A DNA stretch of 64,000 nt from Streptomyces sp. Alt3 (lineage in GTDB: Bacteria; Actinomycetota; Actinomycetes; Streptomycetales; Streptomycetaceae): NCBI RefSeq assembly GCF_030719215.1, contig NZ_CP120983.1, positions 3,472,001 through 3,536,000 of the forward strand, read 5' to 3'. Below the pieces are notes generated by a model that saw only the letters and a list, made by a program, of their open reading frames with translations, searched no databases and was not told the DNA's origin. This document shows, piece after piece, positions 7,764 through 15,383 of the stretch. Both the position numbers and the translations under genes were made by a program. The number at the start of each line of letters is the position of its first letter. The first letter of the stretch is position 1.

Positions 7764-8717
7764 ATGCACAGTGACGAGATTCATCGAACACGGAACGCGA
7801 GCCGCAGCGGCCGGAGGGCCGGGGCACCCGCGCCGGGAACGCTGCGCTCGGGCAAAGGGCCCCGGAGGCGGGCCGCCGGCCGCCTGACGCGAATACGGCG
7901 ACGGCGTGCGGGCCTCACCGGGGCGGTCCTCGCGGCCGTCGCCGTGGCGGCGTTCCTCCACGTCTCCCCGCCGTGGCAGGACGGGAACGCCGACGCCGCC
8001 ACCGCTGCCGCTGCCGGGCGGGATCGGTCCGGGGCCGTCCCGTCCCCGGCCACGCCCTCGGCACAGGCGCCGGCGAGTCCGGAGGCCGCGAAGTCCGCCG
8101 GGAGCTCGCCGGACGCCGGAGAGGTCCCGGACGAGGAGGAGTCCGTGGACGCCGGCTCCGTACCCCCCTCGGGCCCCGGCACCTTCACGGTGGCGCGCGA
8201 GGGCGTCAGGCCTGGCGGCGGCAGCCGCTACCGCGTCGAGGTGGAGGACGGCATCGGCGTGGACCCGGACCGCGCCGCCGAGGACGTCGCGCGGATACTC
8301 TCCGACCCCCGGGGCTGGAGCAAGGGGGGAAGCCGCACCTTCCGCCAGGTCGACGACGGGTCGGCGGGGCTGGTGATCCGGATAGGGACTCCGAGGACCA
8401 CCGACCGGCTATGCGGGCAGTACGGCCTCGACACCAGGGGCGAGGTGAACTGCCGGGGCGGGAAGAACGTCATGGTCAATCTCGCCCGGTGGCAGCTGGG
8501 TTCGCCGACCTTCGACGGGACGGCGTCCGAGTACCGGGCCCTGATCATCAATCACGAGGTGGGGCACTGGCTGGGCCACGGCCATGAGACCTGCCCCGGC
8601 GCCGGCAAGCCGGCTCCCGCCATGATGCAGCAGATCAAGGGCCTGAAGGGCTGCGTGTCCAACGCCTGGCCCCATGACGCGAAGGGCCGCTACCTGGGCG
8701 GACCGTCCGTACCGTAG
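7764..8717 (+). CDS. Membrane-anchored DUF3152 zinc-metalloprotease-like protein
   Basis: This 317-residue protein has a highly basic N-terminus, one hydrophobic segment (AGLTGAVLAAVAVAAFLHV, about residues 50-68), an Ala/Pro/Ser-rich linker, and a C-terminal DUF3152 domain. Within the domain is HEVGHWLGHGHETC (from about H264). This matches the extended zinc site HExxHxxGxxH of metzincin-type proteases, with the conserved Glu. Cysteines at CGQYG, NCRGG, TCPG and GCVS may form disulfides outside the membrane. Activity is predicted from the motif; no substrate is known to me. The start is uncertain because no clear ribosome-binding site precedes the ATG. It converges with the mqnC operon, with 5 bp between stop codons. 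Confidence 0.82.
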   Translation: MHSDEIHRTRNASRSGRRAGAPAPGTLRSGKGPRRRAAGRLTRIRRRRAGLTGAVLAAVAVAAFLHVSPPWQDGNADAATAAAAGRDRSGAVPSPATPSAQAPASPEAAKSAGSSPDAGEVPDEEESVDAGSVPPSGPGTFTVAREGVRPGGGSRYRVEVEDGIGVDPDRAAEDVARILSDPRGWSKGGSRTFRQVDDGSAGLVIRIGTPRTTDRLCGQYGLDTRGEVNCRGGKNVMVNLARWQLGSPTFDGTASEYRALIINHEVGHWLGHGHETCPGAGKPAPAMMQQIKGLKGCVSNAWPHDAKGRYLGGPSVP

Positions 8718-8722
8718 GCGGG

Positions 8723-9367
8723 TCACCGCCGCCGGTACACCAGCCGGCCGCCGAGGACGGTCGCCACGCAGGCCTGGGCGCCCGCCGCGCACAGCGCCGC
8801 CTCGTCCGGTACGTCGAAGACCGCGAGGTCGGCACGGCCGCCGACCTCGAGCGGGCCGTGCACGGATCCCGCCAGGTCGCGGCCCCGGGCGAAGGGGTCC
8901 AGGTCCGGCTCGCCGGCCTGGGCCCCGGCGGGTGGGACGACCGTCAGGCCCGCGCGGCCCACGGCGGTGCGTACGGCGGGATCGGCGAACCCTCCCGCGA
9001 CGTGGGTGGTGCCGTGGCGCAGCATGCGCTGGAGCCCGCGGCGTACGCTGCCCGCTCTGCGGGGCTCGTCCATCCGCGCGGCCAGCCGCTCGAAGTCCGC
9101 CCCGGTCAGGGGCTCCTCGCCGAGTTCGTCCGCCTCGCGCGGGTCGGGGTGGTAGCAGCGGGTCAGCAGGGGGACGCCGTCCCACTGGCGCAGCCCGGGG
9201 GTGAGGACGCCCGGCCACCGCCGGATCCGGGCGGCGGGACGGGCGGCCGTCACCACGTCGTACGGGCCGACGGCCACGACCCGGTCGCCGTCCACCGCGA
9301 CCGCGCCGTCGTCCACGCCCGCCGAGCCGACCGGGAGGACCAGCGGGGCGGCGTGAACGGTCAGCAT
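8723..9367 (-). CDS. Degenerate amidohydrolase-like protein (imidazolonepropionase-like domain) paired with mqnC
   Basis: This 214-residue protein has the composite beta-sandwich halves of amidohydrolases. The N-terminal part contains GAVAVDGDRVVAVGP and the C-terminal part GGRADLAVFDVP with VLGGRLVYRR. The middle is much too short for a complete TIM barrel. Where amidohydrolases carry the metal-binding HxH after the PG motif, this protein has TPGLRQWDG, so the metal site is missing. It starts 7 bp after the mqnC stop, implying co-translation. It is probably not an active hydrolase; a role linked to MqnC or futalosine metabolism is only inference. Confidence 0.7.
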   Translation of the reverse strand: MLTVHAAPLVLPVGSAGVDDGAVAVDGDRVVAVGPYDVVTAARPAARIRRWPGVLTPGLRQWDGVPLLTRCYHPDPREADELGEEPLTGADFERLAARMDEPRRAGSVRRGLQRMLRHGTTHVAGGFADPAVRTAVGRAGLTVVPPAGAQAGEPDLDPFARGRDLAGSVHGPLEVGGRADLAVFDVPDEAALCAAGAQACVATVLGGRLVYRRR

Positions 9368-9374
9368 GTGCGGC

Positions 9375-10574
9375 TCAGTTGGCGTCGAGGAGCTTGAGCT
9401 CCGGGTGCGCCGTTCCGCCCGCGATCGCCGTGGAGGAGATGTGCGAGACGACGCGCTCGTCGACCGGGTCGTTCGCCGGGTCGTCGTGGACGACGAGGTG
9501 CTCGTAGGTCGTGGCGCGCTGGGCGGGGACGCGGCCCGCCTTGCGGATCAGGTCGATGATCTCCAGCCGGTTCGAGCGGTGCCTGGCACCGGCCGAGGAG
9601 ACGACGTTCTCCTCCAGCATGATCGAACCGAGGTCGTCCGCGCCGTAGTGCAGGGAAAGCTGGCCGACCTCCTTGCCCGTGGTCAGCCAGGAGCCCTGGA
9701 TGTGGGCGACGTTGTCGAGGAAGAGCCGGGCGATGGCGATCATCCGCAGGTACTCGAAGAGCGTGGCCTGCGTCCGCCCCTTCAGCTTGTTGTTCTCCGG
9801 CTGGTAGGTGTACGGGATGAAGGCGCGGAAGCCGCCCGTGCGGTCCTGGACGTCGCGGATCATCCGCAGGTGCTCGATGCGCTCGGCGTTGGTCTCGCCG
9901 GTGCCCATCAGCATGGTGGAGGTGGACTCGACGCCCAGACCGTGGGCGATCTCCATGATCTCCAGCCAGCGCTCGCCGGACTCCTTGAGCGGGGCGATCG
10001 CCGTGCGCGGCCGGGCGGGCAGCAGTTCGGCGCCCGCGCCGGCGAAGGAGTCGAGACCGGCGGCGTGGATCCGCTCGACGGCCTCCTTCGCGGAGACACC
10101 CGAGATGCGGGCCATGTGCTCGATCTCGGAGGCACCCAGCGAGTGGATGACCAGCTGCGGGAACGCCTTCTTGATCGCGGAGAAGTGCTCCTCGTAGTAC
10201 TCGACGCCGTAGTCCGGGTGGTGGCCGCCCTGGAACATGATCTGGGTGCCGCCCAGCTCGACGGTCTCCGCGCAGCGGCGCAGGATGTCGTCGAGGTCCC
10301 GGGACCAGCCCTTGCCGGTGTCCTTGGGCGGTGCGTAGAACGCGCAGAACTTGCAGGCGGTGACGCAGACGTTGGTGTAGTTGATGTTGCGCTCGATGAT
10401 GTACGTCGCGATGTGCTCCGTACCGGCGTAGCGGCGGCGGCGCACCGCGTCGGCCGCGGCGCCCAGCGCGTGCAGCGGAGCCGACCTGTACAGGTCGAGC
10501 GCCTCCTCCGGGGAGATCCGCCCGCCTTCGGCGGCGCGGTCGAGGACGGGCTGAAGGTCGGCCTTCTCGGTCAC
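9375..10574 (-). CDS. mqnC: Cyclic dehypoxanthinyl futalosine synthase (radical SAM)
   Basis: This 399-residue radical-SAM enzyme of the futalosine menaquinone pathway cyclises dehypoxanthine futalosine. The [4Fe-4S]/SAM motif CVTACKFC gives C70, C74 and C77 and is followed by the aromatic-rich AFYAPP. Further conserved pieces are GGTQIMFQGGHHPDYG, STSTMLMGTGETNAERI and YTYQPENNKL. The GTG at 10574 gives normal family length. It is the first gene of a two-gene unit with the degenerate amidohydrolase gene. Confidence 0.96.
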   Translation of the reverse strand: MTEKADLQPVLDRAAEGGRISPEEALDLYRSAPLHALGAAADAVRRRRYAGTEHIATYIIERNINYTNVCVTACKFCAFYAPPKDTGKGWSRDLDDILRRCAETVELGGTQIMFQGGHHPDYGVEYYEEHFSAIKKAFPQLVIHSLGASEIEHMARISGVSAKEAVERIHAAGLDSFAGAGAELLPARPRTAIAPLKESGERWLEIMEIAHGLGVESTSTMLMGTGETNAERIEHLRMIRDVQDRTGGFRAFIPYTYQPENNKLKGRTQATLFEYLRMIAIARLFLDNVAHIQGSWLTTGKEVGQLSLHYGADDLGSIMLEENVVSSAGARHRSNRLEIIDLIRKAGRVPAQRATTYEHLVVHDDPANDPVDERVVSHISSTAIAGGTAHPELKLLDAN

Positions 10575-10646
10575 CGGGCTGTCACCTTTCGGCGGTTTTT
10601 CTACGGATCCACGGACCGATCCAGCCTACGCCAGCCCCTGTCGGGG

Positions 10647-12332
10647 TCAGCCGTCGGACCGGGTGAGCGTCCCCTTCGGGGTGCCCGCGGCCTCCTCGTG
10701 GGACTCGTAGCGCAGGGTGTCCTCGGAGGTGAGGGTGAAGTCCAGGTCGGCGTCACCACCGGTGCACATCGCGCCGGTACGGGCGTCCGGGTCTGCGCGT
10801 TCCCGGATCTTCAGCTCGGTGGCCGTGCCGGAGACGAGGGTGCCGATCCCCTTGCAGACGACGGTCGTCCCGAGCGCGTCGAAGCGGTACGACAGCCGGA
10901 CCACCTCCGCGCCCTTCTTCCCCTCGACGAACACGGCGGTGACCGTGCCGTGCGGCGCGCCGCTGCGTTCGGTCGCGGAGCCCTTCCAGGTGCCGGCGAA
11001 CGTCCTGGGCACCGCGCTCACCGCGCCGGACCCCGGGGAGGCGGCCGTCGGAGACGGTTTCCCGGAGTCCGCCGGGTCCCGCGTGCCGGTGGCCGGCGGC
11101 GCCCCGGCGGCGTCGTTGCCGTGGTCGTCGTCCCCGCTCCCGCCCGTGATCAGGTCCCCCAGCGTCGCGACGCCGACGGTCACCACCGCGAGCGCCCCGG
11201 CGACGGCCAGCGCGACGGTGCAGCTGATCCGTCGCCCCCGGCGCGTGCCGGACCGCGGGCCGGCGTCCATGGTGACGGCGACACGGGAGCCGCCCGGGCC
11301 GCGCTCCCCCGCCGTGTCCGCGGTGGCCGGCGGTCCGGCCGGCGGGGGCGGCAGCGGCGGGCCGAAGGCTCCGGGCGGCGCGCTCCCCAGCGAGGGGCTG
11401 CTGAACGGCACGGGCCCGGACCGCACCGGTGCTTCCTGGGGCTCCAGGTCCAGCAGGGCCACCGCCGACCGGCTGACCTCGCGGACCAGCGGGCCCGGCA
11501 GCCAGCCCGGCGCCACCAGCGCCGCCGCGCCGCCGGGCGCGAGCGTGCGGGCGAGTTCGGCGGGGGCGGGCCGGTCCGCGGGGTCCTTGGCGAGGCACCC
11601 GGCGACCAGCTCACGCAGTTCGCCCTCCAGGTCCCCGAGTTCGGGCTCCTCGTGCACCACCTTGTAGAGGAGTACGGCGGACGAGTCGCCGGGGAAGGGC
11701 GCGGTGCCCGTCGCCGCGTAGGCGAGGACGGCCCCGAGGGAGAAGACGTCGGCCGCGCCGGAGATGTCCAGGCCGCGGATCTGTTCCGGGGCCATGTAGC
11801 CGGGCGAACCGACGGATACGCCGGTGGAGGTGAGGGAGACGGTGGCGCCCAGTGCCCGGGCGATGCCGAAGTCGATCAGCCGGGGCCCGTCAAGGGCGAG
11901 CAGGACGTTGGAGGGCTTCACGTCCCGGTGGATGAGGCCGTGCGCGTGCACGGCGTCGAGTGCCTCGCCGAGGCCTGCCCCCAGGGCCCGTACCGCGTAC
12001 TCGGGCAGTGGACCGTAACGGGTCACGGCGTCGGAGAGCGGGGGCCCCGCGACGTATCCGGTCGCCACCCAGGGCACGGCCGCTTCGGGGTCGGCGTCCA
12101 GGACCGGGGCCGTCCACCGCGCGCCGAGGCGCCGGGCGGCGTCCACCTCGCGCCGGAACCGCGCGCGGAACTGCTCGTCCAGGGCGAAGTGGGGGTGCAC
12201 GACCTTGACCGCGACGGTGCGTCCGCCCGTGCTGCGGCCCAGGTAGACCCGGCCCATGCCGCCGGCGCCGAGTCTGCCGAGCAACCGGTAGGCGCCGATG
12301 GTGTGTGGTTCGCCGGCTTCCAGCGGCTGCAT
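10647..12332 (-). CDS. Receptor-type serine/threonine protein kinase
   Basis: This 561-residue Hanks-type kinase has a complete N-terminal catalytic domain: Gly-rich loop [13 protein letters not shown], Lys43 in VAVKVV, catalytic loop HRDVKPSN with D137, DFG at 154-156, and GSPGYMAPEQ. A Pro/Gly-rich juxtamembrane stretch leads to one transmembrane helix (CTVALAVAGALAVVTVGVA). An extracellular domain of about 150 residues follows, with paired Cys (VVCKG, AMCTGG) that resembles no PASTA repeat. It may sense an extracellular signal. It sits between mqnC and mqnA on the same strand but is separated from mqnA by 461 bp, so it is probably transcribed on its own. Confidence 0.9.
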   Translation of the reverse strand: MQPLEAGEPHTIGAYRLLGRLGAGGMGRVYLGRSTGGRTVAVKVVHPHFALDEQFRARFRREVDAARRLGARWTAPVLDADPEAAVPWVATGYVAGPPLSDAVTRYGPLPEYAVRALGAGLGEALDAVHAHGLIHRDVKPSNVLLALDGPRLIDFGIARALGATVSLTSTGVSVGSPGYMAPEQIRGLDISGAADVFSLGAVLAYAATGTAPFPGDSSAVLLYKVVHEEPELGDLEGELRELVAGCLAKDPADRPAPAELARTLAPGGAAALVAPGWLPGPLVREVSRSAVALLDLEPQEAPVRSGPVPFSSPSLGSAPPGAFGPPLPPPPAGPPATADTAGERGPGGSRVAVTMDAGPRSGTRRGRRISCTVALAVAGALAVVTVGVATLGDLITGGSGDDDHGNDAAGAPPATGTRDPADSGKPSPTAASPGSGAVSAVPRTFAGTWKGSATERSGAPHGTVTAVFVEGKKGAEVVRLSYRFDALGTTVVCKGIGTLVSGTATELKIRERADPDARTGAMCTGGDADLDFTLTSEDTLRYESHEEAAGTPKGTLTRSDG

Positions 12333-12793
12333 ACGGTCTCCCCCTGTGGACCCCGGGACTCGGACGGCAGCCTAGGCCGCCGAGGTCGCACGGTCACGAA
12401 GACCCCTTCTGCCGATATCGCCCCTATGGGCACGAAGCAGGGATTTCGCCACACGGAAAGGCGCGAATACGTCGTTCGTCCGCGCCGACGGTGGTTCACC
12501 GGAGAGAAACCGGAAGGCGTTCCACGGGGCATCCGCTATTCGCCCGGCCGCCCCCGAAGAGGTGTATGGGGGATACGCCGAGAGGGATGCGGAGAGGACC
12601 CCGTGACAGAACTCCGACATTCGCACCCTTTCAAGGGAACGGAATGCCGGAGTCCCGCGTCAGGGGTAAAGCGCGGCGCGGAGAAGCAGGGCCCGGGATG
12701 GTGCAGGATTCATCTTTCTTCCGGCACCCATTCCCGTCCCTCCCCTCCCCCACGTCGGTTCACGGACCGCGGCGCCCCGGGCACCGCCGGCGG
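12333..12793. other. Intergenic region between mqnA and the kinase gene
   Basis: This 461-bp stretch must contain the kinase promoter. I see no ORF with convincing codon bias, no long inverted repeat and no recognised RNA. The part from about 12,420 to 12,530 is less G+C-rich than its surroundings. Confidence 0.4.
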
Positions 12794-13681
<888 letters not shown>

Positions 13682-13865
13682 CTAGACCTGTCCCTCCCGG
13701 CCGACATCATCGGGGCGTCCGAGTGCCCCACGACCGCCTTGTCCGTCAGCTCTCCGGGGGCCCAATCAAACATCCGGGTGAAGTGATCTTTCCCTCTACC
13801 GCTCCCCACAGACTGCGTGCTAGGCTCGCCCGCAAGTTGCAGTTTGGTTTCCCTTGCAGTACAGA

Positions 13866-13896
13866 GCCTGCGGAGCATGTAACCCGCAGGCTTTTG
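13866..13896 (+). promoter_or_regulatory. Terminator-like hairpin in the cold-shock gene leader
   Basis: The 8-bp stem GCCTGCGG / CCGCAGGC with a 10-nt loop (GAGCATGTAA-type) is followed directly by TTTTG. It lies 61-90 bp before the cold-shock ATG and downstream of a likely promoter near 13,800-13,850. It looks like an intrinsic terminator placed in a 5' leader and could act as an attenuator or temperature-sensitive structure. Confidence 0.5.
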
Positions 13897-13957
13897 TAGT
13901 TTTCAGACTTGTTTGCAGGTTCTGGAGCAGGGCAACCCTTTGGCCCAAGGAGGGCTT

Positions 13958-14161
13958 ATGGCTACCGGAACCGTCAAGTGGTTCAACGCTGAAAAGGGCT
14001 TCGGCTTCATCGCCCAGGACGGCGGCGGCCCGGATGTCTTCGTCCACTACTCCGCGATCAACGCGTCCGGGTTCCGCTCCCTCGAGGAGAACCAGGTCGT
14101 GAACTTCGACGTCACTCAGGGACCCAAGGGTCCGCAGGCTGAGAACGTCACCCCGGCCTAG
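13958..14161 (+). CDS. Cold-shock domain protein
   Basis: This 67-residue single-domain OB-fold RNA chaperone of the CspA family begins [18 protein letters not shown], containing RNP1 (KGFGFI), and has RNP2 as VFVHYSAI. The ATG at 13958 follows AAGGAGGGCTT, an excellent ribosome-binding site. The leader of 100 bp or more contains a terminator-like hairpin, which suggests post-initiation control as in other csp genes. A strong terminator follows the stop. Confidence 0.96.
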   Translation: MATGTVKWFNAEKGFGFIAQDGGGPDVFVHYSAINASGFRSLEENQVVNFDVTQGPKGPQAENVTPA

Positions 14162-14202
14162 TTGCCCGGGTCGGCCGATCGCGGCCGAGTGAGCAGTACC
14201 CA

Positions 14203-14243
14203 AGGAGCCCCGCTCCCCGTCTCGGCGGAGGAGCGGGGCTCCT
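14203..14243 (+). terminator. Rho-independent terminator of the cold-shock gene
   Basis: The 14-bp perfect stem AGGAGCCCCGCTCC / GGAGCGGGGCTCCT has a 13-nt loop and is followed by TGCCTTTCC. It lies 41 bp after the stop codon. Confidence 0.85.
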
Positions 14244-14264
14244 GCCTTTCCCGGACACCGGGCG

Positions 14265-14338
14265 CGGGACCGCGGAACGCGGGACGACGGAACGCGGGAC
14301 GACGGAAGCCCGGTCGCGGATCGCGGGACGACGGGGTG
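14265..14338. repeat. 15-bp tandem repeat between csp and merR genes
   Basis: About five units of consensus CGGGACGACGGAACG start at 14265, 14280, 14295, 14310 (diverged) and 14324. The array ends about 40 bp before the MerR-type gene and therefore overlaps its likely promoter. The function is unknown; unit number may vary between strains. Confidence 0.7.
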
Positions 14339-14380
14339 CTTGACCTTCACATCGTGTGAGGCCGTGCAGTGGGAGCCATC

Positions 14381-15205
14381 ATGTTCACCATCGGAGACTT
14401 CGCCCGGCACGGGCGGGTGTCGGCCCGCATGCTGCGCCACTACGACGCCATCGGCCTGCTGCGCCCGGACCGCACCGACCCCGCCACCGGCTACCGCTAC
14501 TACGGCGCCGCCCAGCTCGCCCGCCTCAACCGCGTCATCGCGCTCAAGGACCTCGGCTTCACGCTCCAACAGGTGCGGGCCGTCGTCGACGAACGGGTCG
14601 ACGCGGACGAGCTGCGCGGAATGCTGCGGCTGCGCCGGGCGGAGCTGGAGGCGGCGATGGCCGCCGCGGCGGCCCGGCTGACCCAGGTCGAGGCGAGGCT
14701 CCGGTCCATCGAGAGCGAGGGACGCATGCCCGAGAACGACGTCCAGATCAAGCAGGTCCCGGCGGTGCGGGTCGCGGAGGTGACCTCCATGGCCCCGGGG
14801 TACCAGCCCCAGGACATCACCCCGGTCATCGGACCGCTGTACGAGAGGCTGTTCCCGCTGCTCGCCGCGGCGGGCGTCCGCCCCACCGGTCCGGGCATCG
14901 CCCGGTACGAGGACGGTCCGGACGGCGACGGAGCGGTCGTCGTCCACGCCGGCGTGACCGTCGAGGCCCCCGCCGGCCCGCTCGGCGACACGGGCGTCAC
15001 CGTCGTCGAACTCCCCGCCTTCGAGGCGGCGACCATCGTGCACCGGGGCTCCATGGACCACGTTCTGGCGACCGAGCAGACCCTGGCCCGCTGGATCGAC
15101 GACCACGGACGACGCCCGGCCGGATACTCCCGGGAGGTCTCCCTGGAGTGCCCGGAGGACCGCGAGGCGTGGGTCACCGAACTCCAGCTGCCCCTCGTCG
15201 GCTGA
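14381..15205 (+). CDS. MerR-family regulator with GyrI-like effector domain (BmrR-type)
   Basis: This 274-residue transcription factor has an N-terminal MerR winged helix (FTIGDFARHGRVSARMLRHYDAIGLLRP, then GYRYYGAAQLARLNRV). A coiled-coil linker (residues about 80-115) and a C-terminal GyrI/SOUL-like ligand-binding domain follow. Relatives such as BmrR sense lipophilic cations and drugs and activate efflux genes by untwisting an overlong promoter spacer. I chose the ATG at 14381 with GGGAG 5 bp upstream; a GTG 12 bp earlier is the alternative. No obvious efflux target lies next to it. Confidence 0.88.
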   Translation: MFTIGDFARHGRVSARMLRHYDAIGLLRPDRTDPATGYRYYGAAQLARLNRVIALKDLGFTLQQVRAVVDERVDADELRGMLRLRRAELEAAMAAAAARLTQVEARLRSIESEGRMPENDVQIKQVPAVRVAEVTSMAPGYQPQDITPVIGPLYERLFPLLAAAGVRPTGPGIARYEDGPDGDGAVVVHAGVTVEAPAGPLGDTGVTVVELPAFEAATIVHRGSMDHVLATEQTLARWIDDHGRRPAGYSREVSLECPEDREAWVTELQLPLVG

Positions 15206-15383
15206 CCTGACATCACCCTCCGTACGGGCCCTCGTCCCTCGTTCTTGTCGAGGGCCTGTGCAGAGCGTCACCCGATACTGACGAGCCCGCCCATGACAAG
15301 GCAGACTGTTGACCGCGATACCAACGGTATGAAGCAGAGCGGGATCAGCAGCACCGGCGGGGCGAGCAGGACAGGGGGGCATC

